Of a DNA stretch of 50,373 bases, positions 37,645 to 46,081 are shown piece after piece. This stretch comes from Planctomycetaceae bacterium (GTDB taxonomy: Bacteria > Planctomycetota > Planctomycetia > Pirellulales > Thermoguttaceae): assembly GCA_031279215.1 (NCBI GenBank), contig JAITIZ010000647.1, positions 1 to 50,373 of the forward strand, read 5' to 3'. The translations under genes and the position numbers were made by a program. Each line of letters begins with the position of its first letter. Position 1 is the stretch's first letter. The notes beneath the pieces were generated by a model that saw nothing but the letters and a program-made list of their open reading frames with translations, was not told where the DNA came from and ran no database searches.

Positions 37645-37752
37645 ATCGGTTCGGTTTTTGCCGTAAAGTAACGATTTGTTGAACCTGTTTGATTTTCACC
37701 GCCGTTTATTTGTAACTATTCACCCCAACACTAAACAAAAACAATTGATCCC

Positions 37753-37823
37753 AAGTAGGCAATATCTTTATCTTTGCGAAAAATCGCCAACCTTTTGAGA
37801 TTGCCTGCTTTTTGAGTTTTTAC
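37753..37823 (+). terminator. Terminator-like inverted repeat after the nitroreductase gene
   Basis: AAGTAGGCAAT (37753-37763) pairs with ATTGCCTGCTT (37800-37810) with one mismatch, followed by TTTGAGTTTTTAC. The 36-nt loop is long, so strength is uncertain. The words (GCAAT, GCCTAC) also resemble small dispersed repeats near 485 and 15067. Confidence 0.4.
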
Positions 37824-37875
37824 TTTAATTTTATTGGTGCGAACAGTTATATCCATTTAACCCTACCCGATATTC

Positions 37876-39591
37876 ATGTTTTTTTTCAAATGGTTACGCG
37901 TTGTTGTTGCTGTGATTTTTTTTGCGGCAATTTCAGCACTTTTTCTTGACTTTACCCAAACAGTTCCAAGAATCTTGCATGGGATTGCCCACGTTCAGAT
38001 TACACCGGCAATATTGATTTGTGATTTCGAAACTGATTTCAACATTTTTAAAATATTGTTTCAAACCGGTATGGGAATCCTGTTATTCTGGATTATCCTA
38101 ACACTTTTATTCGGACGGATTTATTGTTCGGTTATGTGTCCGTTTGGAATTTTACAAGATATTTTTTCACGGACAACAAAACTGTTACGCGGTAAACGGT
38201 TCAAGTTTAAATTCCGTCCCGAAATGAAAAAAACTCGTTACGGATTATTGGCGGTGTTTGTATTGGGTCTTATTTTTTTGCCGGTAATTGTATCAATTCT
38301 TGATCCGTACAGTCATTTCGGTCGTGTGATAATGTGGATATTCCGTCCGGTTTATCTTACCGGAAATAATATACTCGCACAAATTGCACCGGATTCATTC
38401 TACTATGTTTCAAATTATGTGGACATTCCCGCTTTTTTACTTGCATTAACCGCATTGCTGTTTACCGGTATTTTATCATTTCTTTTCGGAAGGCGTTACT
38501 GTAACACCGTTTGTCCGGTCGGAACAATACTTGGGTTCATTTCAAGATTTTCACGTTACAAAATCCGTCTTAAATCTGCTTGTGTGTCGTGTGGTCTTTG
38601 CGAAAAATCCTGCAAGGGCGAATGTATCGACAGTAAAAATAAAACGGTTGATTCCTCGCGTTGTGTTGCTTGTTTTAATTGCCTTTCGACGTGTAAGCGC
38701 AATTCGCTTGTTTATTCAGTGCCGTTGCCGCTTCTTTCCGTAACACCCAAAGAACCGAAATCATCGCAACCGAGATCATCGCAACCGAAACCGTTACAGC
38801 CGAAACCGTTAGAACCGGAACAGTTAGAACCATTATCGCAACTGCAACATACGGTGTTTCGACCGATTTCTTTACGAATATTCCGTCATCGGCGGCGTTT
38901 TTTGCAATGGTCGGTCTATTCGTTTTTTTTGTCGTCGGTTGCCGGTTCGGTCAAAGCGTCAACTCCTCCGCCTGATCCATCCTTGCCGACCGGTGTCAGC
39001 CGTGTCAGTTACAAAAAAACAACGCCGATTCTTCCGCCGGGTGCCAACGAACAAAAACGGTTCCGTAAAAAATGTACGGCATGTCATCTTTGTGTGAGCA
39101 AGTGTCCGGCAAGAATTCTTACGCCTTCAACATGGGAACTTGGTCTTGCCGGATTTTTGCAACCGGTTGTCCGGTTTGATCGCGGATTTTGTAATTACGA
39201 TTGTACGATTTGTACGGAAGTTTGTCCGTCGCGGGCGTTGGTGAAGATTGACAGTATTGACGAAAAACATCTGTTACAAATTGGACGAGTTATTTTTGTG
39301 CAGGAAAATTGTGTTGTTGAGATGCAGGAATCGAGTTGCGGAGCCTGCGCGGAACACTGCCCGACCGGAGCCGTTCACATGATTCCTTACGGTGATCCGT
39401 CAAAATCATTGACGATTCCTGAAATTGATGTAGATCTTTGTGTTGGCTGCGGAGCTTGCGAACATGTTTGTCCGGTTCGACCGTTTCGTGCCATTTATAT
39501 TGACGGTCTCGAAAAACACCGTAACGCAAAACCCGCCTACGATCCCAATGAAAAACAACAAGAAATTAAAGTTGACGATTTTGGATTCTAA
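37876..39591 (+). CDS. Membrane polyferredoxin (NapH-like) fused to a NapG-like ferredoxin
   Basis: 571 residues. The first half (about 1-225) has about five helices with the two CxxxCP loops of the NapH/NosR/RnfA-type membrane ferredoxins (GRIYCSVMCPFG, GRRYCNTVCPVG). CVSCGLCEKSC and CVACFNCLSTC (about 235-272) follow. A Pro/Gln-rich linker (about 295-325) leads to RHRRRFLQWSVYSFFLSSVAGSVKA (about 337-365), which looks like an internal twin-arginine signal or anchor, then four more Cys clusters (CTACHLCVSKCP, CNYDCTICTEVCP, CGACAEHCP, CVGCGACEHVCP; about 399-531). In total about eight 4Fe-4S sites. It could carry electrons from quinol to an exported acceptor, for example the nitroreductase upstream. 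No molybdoenzyme is nearby. Confidence 0.85.
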   Translation: MFFFKWLRVVVAVIFFAAISALFLDFTQTVPRILHGIAHVQITPAILICDFETDFNIFKILFQTGMGILLFWIILTLLFGRIYCSVMCPFGILQDIFSRTTKLLRGKRFKFKFRPEMKKTRYGLLAVFVLGLIFLPVIVSILDPYSHFGRVIMWIFRPVYLTGNNILAQIAPDSFYYVSNYVDIPAFLLALTALLFTGILSFLFGRRYCNTVCPVGTILGFISRFSRYKIRLKSACVSCGLCEKSCKGECIDSKNKTVDSSRCVACFNCLSTCKRNSLVYSVPLPLLSVTPKEPKSSQPRSSQPKPLQPKPLEPEQLEPLSQLQHTVFRPISLRIFRHRRRFLQWSVYSFFLSSVAGSVKASTPPPDPSLPTGVSRVSYKKTTPILPPGANEQKRFRKKCTACHLCVSKCPARILTPSTWELGLAGFLQPVVRFDRGFCNYDCTICTEVCPSRALVKIDSIDEKHLLQIGRVIFVQENCVVEMQESSCGACAEHCPTGAVHMIPYGDPSKSLTIPEIDVDLCVGCGACEHVCPVRPFRAIYIDGLEKHRNAKPAYDPNEKQQEIKVDDFGF

Positions 39592-39622
39592 TAAATTTTG
39601 TAACTATTCACACAATAAATCA

Positions 39623-39650
39623 GTAGAGACGTAATGCATTGCGTCTCTAC
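39623..39650. repeat. 28-bp near-perfect palindrome
   Basis: GTAGAGACGTAATG followed by its inverted copy CATTGCGTCTCTAC, with one mismatched pair. It lies 30 bp after the polyferredoxin gene. Palindromes of this sequence type (GTAGAGACGCAATGCATTGCG...) are known as dispersed REP-like repeats in several bacterial phyla. A GCCCTGAAAGGGC mini-hairpin follows at 39677 and a terminal-motif relic at 39761-39786. Confidence 0.7.
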
Positions 39651-39832
39651 GACCATTTGTATGTAAAAATAAAATTGCCCTGAAAGGGCGGCACGATTTG
39701 AAACAGTTTGTAATTTAATCCTCTTCCCGTTGCGCTTTTAGGGCTACTATTGTTGTTATCTACAAAAATTCCATTGAGATATTACCAAAGGCGATTACTA
39801 TTTTCCTTGGCACCGTAACATTATTATCTATT

Positions 39833-40954
39833 ATGAACATATTTTGTCTTTCGATTGACGGTTTGCACAACGGGATGATTGGTGCTTACGGGAACACTTG
39901 GATTCAAACGCCGGCGTTAGATCGTTTGGCGAGTCAATCGGTGTTGTTTGACCGTTGTTACACGGAAACGTTGGATTTGACGGCGATTTTTGATTTGCTT
40001 TGGCAATTTCGGAAACAAAAAAGGCAGACAGTTTTATTGACGGATGACAACGATATTTTCTTTCATGCCAAAGCCAACAACTTTGACAAACGGTATCGTT
40101 TGAAACCGTTTGAGGGTCAAGAGCCGGTTTCATCGTTGGAGGAAACACAATTTTTTTTGGGATTAGCGGCGGCGTTGGATTTATTTCAGGAACAAAAACA
40201 ATCTAAGAAACCGTGTTTTCTTTGGACTCATTTACAAGGATTTCGCGGTCGTTGGGATTTTCCGATGTTGTATCGGGAAATGCATCAGGCAGAAGAGGAC
40301 CCGCTTCCTTATTCCGGTGTTGAAATACCGTACTTCAAACCGCCGTATATAAAACAGTATTTGAAACAACAAAATCGAATTGATACAATAATTGATCCTG
40401 ATAAAATTCAATCGGTTATGGAAACTTATAGCGGTGGTATTGCTGTTCTTGATCAAGTGCTTGCTGGTTTCCTTGATTCGCTTGAGAACGGCGAACTCGG
40501 TGATAATACCTTATTTTTGTTGTTTTCGACGCGCGGTTTTTCGTTGGGAGAACACGGCAGGATTGGAGCCGATACTTATTTGTACAGTGAAAATATTCAG
40601 ATACCGCTTTTGGTACGATTTCCTAATTGTTTTGGAGCGGCGGTTCGTATTCCGGCTTTGTTTGGATTAAGCGATTTGGTGTGTTTTCTAAACAATATGT
40701 CAGACAAGGAATCACCGTTTTTCGATTTGGTGCTGGAAAAAACAGATGCAATTCATCAACTCTTGCGAATTACCGGCAAGAAAGATTCTGTTCTTGTAAC
40801 ACCGAATTGGTTTTTTCGGAAAGTGTTTGATGGTTATATGTCGGAAGGATATATTGAACTGTACGTTAAACCGGATGACCGTTGGGAAACAAACAATGTT
40901 GTTGACCGTTGCCCGGAAATTGTTGAAGAATTAACTCCGTATTTCGAAATGTAG
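39833..40954 (+). CDS. Sulfatase-fold protein without the sulfatase active site
   Basis: 373 residues with a recognisable alkaline-phosphatase/sulfatase skeleton: IFCLSIDGLHNGMIGAYGNTWIQTPALDRLASQSVLFDRCY at the N-terminus, YSGGIAVLDQVLAGFLDSLE, and LFLLFSTRGFSLGEHGRIGA. The C-x-P-x-R (or S-x-P-x-R) formylglycine site that should follow FDRCY is absent: the sequence is CYTETLDLTA. The second metal site SDHG is replaced by STRG, and the second DD of the N-terminal metal site by a single D. It is shorter than real sulfatases (usually 450-550). Probably a pseudoenzyme for binding or assembly. Frame is intact. No sulfatase-maturing gene nearby. Confidence 0.82.
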   Translation: MNIFCLSIDGLHNGMIGAYGNTWIQTPALDRLASQSVLFDRCYTETLDLTAIFDLLWQFRKQKRQTVLLTDDNDIFFHAKANNFDKRYRLKPFEGQEPVSSLEETQFFLGLAAALDLFQEQKQSKKPCFLWTHLQGFRGRWDFPMLYREMHQAEEDPLPYSGVEIPYFKPPYIKQYLKQQNRIDTIIDPDKIQSVMETYSGGIAVLDQVLAGFLDSLENGELGDNTLFLLFSTRGFSLGEHGRIGADTYLYSENIQIPLLVRFPNCFGAAVRIPALFGLSDLVCFLNNMSDKESPFFDLVLEKTDAIHQLLRITGKKDSVLVTPNWFFRKVFDGYMSEGYIELYVKPDDRWETNNVVDRCPEIVEELTPYFEM

Positions 40955-41076
40955 TTATTCGTGTTTTACGTGAACAATAATGTTTCCGATCTTTGTCTCG
41001 CTGAGCTCGTTGGGGGCGTTGGAAAAAAAAACAAAAATTCCGATGAAATATTACAAAAATTTGATAATTTTTCAAA

Positions 41077-41892
41077 ATGGAGACAATTATGGAGACAATT
41101 ATAGATACGAAAATAACGGAGAAGACAATGGATGAGAATCAAAAGGAGAATGAAAATAAAAATGAAATAGAACAGGTTCGGGCGGAATTGGCTTTTCTCC
41201 GTGAACATTTCAATGAAGAATTAGAACAACAAAAACTTGATGCATTGGCGGAATTTGCTGCTGGAGCGGGACATGAAATCAATAATCCTTTAGCAATTAT
41301 CAGCGGACATGCCCAATTGTTGCTACGGGAAATAGAAAATGCAGAATATCGCCGTCAACTTTCGGTTATTATGGCGCAGGTCAAACGGGCTTATGAAATG
41401 ATTGCGGATATCCGGTATTTTGCAAGACCGCCCAAACCGGAAATAGAAAAATTTGATCTTGTCAAATGGTTACGATCTCTGGCGGAAGAGCAAATACCGT
41501 TCATGCGGGAATCAGGTATCGAATTATATTTTGATACAGATTTCGGTTCTGTGAATATTGAAACCGATCCGGTACAGCTTCGTCTTGCCGTAACTGCTTT
41601 ATGTAACAACGCTCGCGATATTCTTCAGACGACCGGCGGTAATATTTGGTTACAATTACAACAAGTTGAAAACGGTTGGGAAATTTCAGTTGAAGATGAT
41701 GGTCTCGGAGTGGCACAGGAAATTCGTTCTTTAATTTTCTGTCCGTATTATTCAGGGCGTCAAGCTGGGCGCGGTCTTGGTTTTGGTCTGCCCAAAGCAT
41801 GGCGGATTATGCAACAACTAGGCGGCTCCATAAAATATGAACAATCAAAAAACGGCGGTGCTAAATTTGTACTTGTTATCAAGAATACATAA
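41077..41892 (+). CDS. Soluble sensor histidine kinase
   Basis: 271 residues with no membrane segment and no PAS or GAF domain. About 1-50 is an acidic coiled coil that may dimerise. The phospho-acceptor is in AGAGHEINNPLAIISGHAQLL (H66), and the ATPase has the N box (ALCNNARDILQ), G1 (EDDGLGV), the F box (FCPYYSG) and G2 (GRGLGFGLP). It would phosphorylate a response regulator, but none is adjacent, so it is an orphan. The first codons contain a direct repeat (ATGGAGACAATT twice), so ATG 41077 or 41089 are equal candidates. It follows the sulfatase-fold gene by 122 bp on the same strand. Confidence 0.88.
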   Translation: METIMETIIDTKITEKTMDENQKENENKNEIEQVRAELAFLREHFNEELEQQKLDALAEFAAGAGHEINNPLAIISGHAQLLLREIENAEYRRQLSVIMAQVKRAYEMIADIRYFARPPKPEIEKFDLVKWLRSLAEEQIPFMRESGIELYFDTDFGSVNIETDPVQLRLAVTALCNNARDILQTTGGNIWLQLQQVENGWEISVEDDGLGVAQEIRSLIFCPYYSGRQAGRGLGFGLPKAWRIMQQLGGSIKYEQSKNGGAKFVLVIKNT

Positions 41893-41935
41893 AAACAAAG
41901 TATATACTTCTTGCATTCATCATTTTACGTTTAAT

Positions 41936-42263
41936 GTAATATATCAGTGAAATTTTTGTTTTTTGCTCTTAACCCCGCTAGGGGTGTGAAATGCATAACC
42001 GGCGGTGAAGCGAAGCGCAACCGCCGGAGTAGGAACACCCCCATTTTCCCAAAGCCCTGCAAGGGCGAGATAATTATTGCTGCGGCTGATAATCTCGCCT
42101 CGTGCGGGGCTTTGACAAAGGAGAGGAGGTTCTGATCCGTAGGTTGCGCTTCGCTACACCTACGGTTATGCACATCTCGTCCCTGCGGAACTAATAAAAC
42201 ATAAGAGATTAAGGAAATTCCACGAAAATAGAACCAAAAAAATTATTCCACTGATATATTACC
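41936..42263. repeat. Most complete composite element, with inverted terminal motifs
   Basis: The left end is GTAATATATCAGTGAAA with a T-rich stretch; the right end is the same motif inverted (TTATTCCACTGATATATTAC). Inside, in order: GCTCTTAACCCCGCTAGGGG, GTGAAATGCATAACC, repeated AGCGAAGCGCAACCGCCGG, GCCCTGCAAGGGC, GCGAGATAATTATTGC, CGTAGGTTGCGCTTCGC, CACCTACGGTTATGCAC, CGTCCCTGCGG and ATAAGAGATTAAGG. Compared with 7485-7772 the end modules are in the opposite orientation, and the heptad hairpin is absent. Fills most of the gap before the seven-gene operon. Confidence 0.8.
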
Positions 42264-42354
42264 GTTTAATCAAATAAGAGTTTTATTAAAACAATATTTG
42301 CTGTAACGTTTTGATGAAATATTTGTAGAAAATTTTCGCTTGTTTAAGGGATAG

Positions 42355-42852
42355 TTACAAATATTCGATTTCGCGCAATGATGCTTTTGTACCGTGTTGA
42401 ATCATTTCGTCGCGAGCCTCTTTCCAAAACGCACGTATTTCCGGTGTTACATTGGGGTTATCGAGAAAAACGGCATTCACAAAAGCGTCGGCAATTTCAA
42501 TACCCAGTTCTTCTGTAACAATATCTTCACCAAGACAAAGACAATTTGCTCCGTTGACCACACGGGCTAATATTGCCGTTTTCACTGATTCACAGGCACA
42601 CGCCAGCACACCGGAAAATTTATCAATTCCAATTGCCGCACCGGTTCCGCTGCCGCAAATGTTGATCGCCAATTCACCCTGATTATTCTGTAACGCAAAA
42701 GCAACTCGTTCACCTATTGATGGATATTTGACAAACCGGTCAGTTACGTAACAGCCGATGTCAATCATTTCATGTCCTTGTTTACTCAAAGACGCCTTAA
42801 TTACTTCTTTAAGTCTGAACCCTTTAACAGGTGCGCCGACAATAATTTTCAT
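42355..42852 (-). CDS. RpiB/LacA-fold sugar isomerase with altered active site
   Basis: 165 residues aligning along its length with ribose-5-phosphate isomerase B. It keeps the catalytic cysteine (ICGSGTGAAIGIDK, C66). The GCDHVG strand that supplies an Asp-His pair in E. coli RpiB reads GAPVKG here, and the ring-opening His of RQHNDTN is V99 in RVVNGAN. So it should still isomerise an aldose and ketose, but not a ring-forming pentose phosphate. A four-carbon sugar that cannot cyclise, such as 4-deoxy-4-sulfoerythrose, would not need the missing His. Last gene of the operon, 25 bp after transketolase C. Fold certain; substrate is inference. Confidence 0.85.
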   Translation of the reverse strand: MKIIVGAPVKGFRLKEVIKASLSKQGHEMIDIGCYVTDRFVKYPSIGERVAFALQNNQGELAINICGSGTGAAIGIDKFSGVLACACESVKTAILARVVNGANCLCLGEDIVTEELGIEIADAFVNAVFLDNPNVTPEIRAFWKEARDEMIQHGTKASLREIEYL

Positions 42853-42877
42853 TACTGAATCTCCTTTTTTAGTTTTT

Positions 42878-43825
42878 TTAATTTTTGTGTTTTACAGATT
42901 CACGGCATGCGTTTTTGATATGTTCTGTACTGAATCCATGTTTTTCAAACAAATATTCTTCGGTAGCAATTTCGCCAAACCGGTCAGGAATTCCGAGCCG
43001 CTTAACCTTCACCGGATAATGTTCTGAAAGTGTTTCACAAACAGCACCGCCAAGTCCGCCGATAATGTTTTGATTTTCAACCGTAACAACAACACCGGTT
43101 TTTCGAACCGATGAAACAATATCTTCTATAGGAAACGGCTTTACGCATGGGCAATGTAACAGTTCAACACGGATTCCTTCCTGCTGTAATTCCTGTGCGG
43201 ATTTGAACGCAAAATGTGTTGTGTAACCTGTTGAGATAAGAGTTACATCATTTCCTTTGATGAGTGTTACGGCATGATTGGGTTGAAATTGATAAGTTTC
43301 ATCGAAAACGGCAGGGAGTTGCTGCCGAAGCAATTGCAGATACATGCCGCCCTTATTCGCCGCCATGTAACGCAAAACCTGACGTAATTCATAGGCATCA
43401 CACGGACTGAATATCTGCATATTCGGCATTGCCCGCATAATCGCAAGGTCTTGAAAACACATGTGTGTACCGCCATTCGGTCCTTGCGTTATTCCAGGTC
43501 CGGTTCCGATAATCTTAACATTCAGATCGGCGTAAGCAACACTCAACGTAATTTGATCATAAACCCGGCGTGTTGCAAAACAACAAAATGTTGCGCAAAA
43601 TGGGATTTTACCTTCAGAAGCCAGACCAGCGGCAACCCCAATCATGTTGGCTTCCGCAACTCCGACATTGATAAAATTGTTCGGAAATTGCCCAAGTACC
43701 ATCGGATTGGTTCCTGACGCTTTACTCAAATCCGCTTCAAGACAATAAATGTTTCGATTTTCTGCAATCAATTCGTTCAAAACGTAACCATAAACAAACC
43801 GTAATTCTTGTTCATGTAATTTCAT
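42878..43825 (-). CDS. Transketolase, C-terminal subunit
   Basis: 315 residues: the pyrimidine-binding and C-terminal domains of a split transketolase. FINVGVAEANMIGVAAGLA contains the catalytic Glu that activates thiamine diphosphate. GPNGGTHMCFQDLAIMRAMPNMQIFSPCDA is the substrate-loop segment, and ENQNIIGGLGGAVCETLSE the C-terminal Rossmann fold. With the N subunit upstream (72 bp gap) it transfers C2 units between sugars. Start ATG shows a GACAACGACAATG context without a clear ribosome-binding site. In this operon it may act on sulfosugars instead of, or besides, sugar phosphates. Confidence 0.93.
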   Translation of the reverse strand: MKLHEQELRFVYGYVLNELIAENRNIYCLEADLSKASGTNPMVLGQFPNNFINVGVAEANMIGVAAGLASEGKIPFCATFCCFATRRVYDQITLSVAYADLNVKIIGTGPGITQGPNGGTHMCFQDLAIMRAMPNMQIFSPCDAYELRQVLRYMAANKGGMYLQLLRQQLPAVFDETYQFQPNHAVTLIKGNDVTLISTGYTTHFAFKSAQELQQEGIRVELLHCPCVKPFPIEDIVSSVRKTGVVVTVENQNIIGGLGGAVCETLSEHYPVKVKRLGIPDRFGEIATEEYLFEKHGFSTEHIKNACRESVKHKN

Positions 43826-43897
43826 TGTCGTTGTCTGTGTAATAATAAAATTGTTGTTATTGTTATTATTCCAGCTTTTACCTTATCTGTTATGAAT

Positions 43898-44761
43898 TTA
43901 ATAAGGTAATGGGAACACTCCACCGGTTAAAGAGGTTAAATATTGATCATGCGTTTTCTGATCGGGTATCTTAATGTTATGACTTCCGGCTTGATTCTCA
44001 ATAAGCGGACAATCTTTTGCCTTGACCGTATGAGCAATAATCATTGCCGGTTTTCCGTTCTTTAATACTTTGGCACGAATTATCGTTTCATAAATATCTT
44101 CCCAACAGTGACCGTACATTTCCAAAACATTCCAGCCAAACGCTTTCCATTTATCCGCAAGCGGTTCAAGATCAAGAATGTCCGCGGTAAAACCATCTAT
44201 TTGTAATTTATTATAATCTGTAACGGCAATAAGATTATCGAGTTTCCAATGCGGCGCAAACAATGCCGCTTCCCAATTTTGCCCTTCGTTGCTCTCACCA
44301 TCGCCGATAATACAAAAGACATGATGTTTTCTGCCGTCCTTTTTTGCAACAAGAGCCATACCCGATGCCGCAGACAACCCCTGACCAAGTGAACCTGTGG
44401 TCATATCAATTCCCGGAACAGTTCGTGCGTCGGCATGACTGGGTAATGTTGTTCCGTCCGCATTCAATGTTCCGAGTAATCGTTTCGGAAAAAAACCGCG
44501 ATAGGCTAATACCGCATAAAGAACCGGAGCGGCATGACCTTTCGATAAAACAAGCCGATCACGTTCCTCCCATTTCGGATTTTTCGGATCAATATTCATT
44601 GAACGCCAATAAAGCGTTACCATAATCTCGACAAGTGACAACGCACCGCCAAGATGTCCCGAACCGGCACGGCAAATCATGTCCGTAATCACATAACGAA
44701 GTTCCGCCGCAAAACGATCTGCCTCATCGTTATTAAATTCCCGCAATATTTCTTGAAACAT
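43898..44761 (-). CDS. Transketolase, N-terminal subunit
   Basis: 287 residues, the thiamine-diphosphate pyrophosphate domain of a split transketolase: GSGHLGGALSLVEIMVTLYW, KGHAAPVLYAVLAYRG, HADARTVPGIDMTTGSLGQGLS, and the GDG...N motif GDGESNEGQNWEAALFAPHWKLDNLIAVTDYN. The ATG at 44761 was chosen because AGGA lies 6-9 bp upstream; an in-frame alternative lies 14 codons further upstream. Split transketolases are common where pentose phosphates are minor or where a dedicated pathway uses the enzyme. It lies 126 bp after the dehydrogenase gene in the same operon. Confidence 0.93.
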   Translation of the reverse strand: MFQEILREFNNDEADRFAAELRYVITDMICRAGSGHLGGALSLVEIMVTLYWRSMNIDPKNPKWEERDRLVLSKGHAAPVLYAVLAYRGFFPKRLLGTLNADGTTLPSHADARTVPGIDMTTGSLGQGLSAASGMALVAKKDGRKHHVFCIIGDGESNEGQNWEAALFAPHWKLDNLIAVTDYNKLQIDGFTADILDLEPLADKWKAFGWNVLEMYGHCWEDIYETIIRAKVLKNGKPAMIIAHTVKAKDCPLIENQAGSHNIKIPDQKTHDQYLTSLTGGVFPLPY

Positions 44762-44887
44762 TTTATTTCCTGTTTGGTTAGGTTTATTAAAAAAAGTTAC
44801 CAAAAAAGTTACTGAAAAAAGTATAAGTTAATGTTTGAAACCGCAACAAAATTATTGTACAAATTATTGTGTGAACAATTGGAACAG

Positions 44888-45997
44888 TTAAGTCAGTTCA
44901 TCATAAATCCGGTACAAATCTGTTTTTGTTATCGTTTTTGGATTATTGTTCAAAAGCGGATGAAAACTTTCTTTGACAAGTAAATCAATTGAATCAATAT
45001 CAATAGATGCTTCGCGAAGTGTACAAGGAAGTCCGGCGCGGCGTTTCAGTACGGTAATAGTGTTAATTATTTCCGCAACAGAATTAAAACCGGCGGCAAA
45101 AGCGAACTCTTCCATCCGCCCTTCCATAAACGGCGTGTTCAGCCGAATCGCCGCTTCCATCGTGAACGCACAAGCCTCGCCGTGCGGTAAATGGAAATGC
45201 TTGGAAAGCGGAAATGAACAAGCATGGATAATCGCATTTTTCGGCATTTGAAAAGCGATACCCGCCAAAAGTGCTGCATAAGCAAGATGTTCACGTAAAA
45301 CCGGATTATCAAGATTTTCGTACAATTTTCCAAGATGAGTCAATATTATTCGTGCGGATTCTTTGGCTAATGTATCACAAATCGGTTGATGATTTTTTGA
45401 CCAAAAACCTTCAAGAGCATGGCTCAACGCATCAAGTGCAGTTGCTGCCGTAACACGAATCGGTACAGAAATTGTCAGATCAGGATCAATGACAGCGGAA
45501 ACCGGATAAAATAGAGGTGACGATAGTGGTGATTTGACTTGTTTTTCTTCATCGTCAAGAACGGCAATTGGTGTTACTTCGGAACCTGTTCCAGCTGTTG
45601 TTGGTACAGTAATTACCGGAATACGTCCGCCGGTCAATATTTTTCCTTCCGAATGATAAGACCGAATACTTGGATTACTTGTCGTTGCAAGAAATGAAGA
45701 TGCTTTGGCGCAATCAAGTACACTTCCGCCTCCAACAGCAACAATAATTTCTGCTTGCTTATTTCGTAACAATTCGGATAATGTATCAACATTTTCGACC
45801 GTCGGGTTTGGTTGTACCTTGTCAAATATCGCAACATGATTCAGTGAATCAATCACAGTGCGTACCGCATCCAGTTTTGCAACGGACTTTTCGGTAACAA
45901 TAGTGATGCGTTGACCGGATAATTCAGGATATTCCGGCAATGTTTTGGAAATACCGCGTCCAAAATGAATTTTCGTTGGTAAATGAAATGTCCACAT
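44888..45997 (-). CDS. Iron-type (group III) alcohol dehydrogenase
   Basis: 369 residues: IHFGRGISKTLPEYPEL, the NAD(P) site VAVGGGSVLDCAKASS and TVPTTAGTGSEVTP, and metal ligands in ALDALSHALEGFW, NAIIHACSFPLSKHFHLPHGEAC. All the usual Asp and three His positions are kept. The family reduces aldehydes or oxidises alcohols, and includes sulfoacetaldehyde reductase and 1,2-propanediol or lactaldehyde reductases. In the operon it most simply reduces the two-carbon aldehyde left by the second transketolase step. Which cofactor it prefers cannot be read from the sequence. Confidence 0.88.
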   Translation of the reverse strand: MWTFHLPTKIHFGRGISKTLPEYPELSGQRITIVTEKSVAKLDAVRTVIDSLNHVAIFDKVQPNPTVENVDTLSELLRNKQAEIIVAVGGGSVLDCAKASSFLATTSNPSIRSYHSEGKILTGGRIPVITVPTTAGTGSEVTPIAVLDDEEKQVKSPLSSPLFYPVSAVIDPDLTISVPIRVTAATALDALSHALEGFWSKNHQPICDTLAKESARIILTHLGKLYENLDNPVLREHLAYAALLAGIAFQMPKNAIIHACSFPLSKHFHLPHGEACAFTMEAAIRLNTPFMEGRMEEFAFAAGFNSVAEIINTITVLKRRAGLPCTLREASIDIDSIDLLVKESFHPLLNNNPKTITKTDLYRIYDELT

Positions 45998-46081
45998 AAT
46001 TTTTATTACAATTGTAATTTGTTTTTAATTTATAATTTTACGTAATTTTACGTAATTTTATATCAATATCATAATTTTCTG

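Noticed and set aside
42355-44761. Ordinary pentose phosphate pathway genes
   Set aside because: Considered because of transketolase and RpiB fold, but the isomerase's active-site changes and the linked isomerase, dehydrogenase and MFS genes argue for a dedicated catabolic route.
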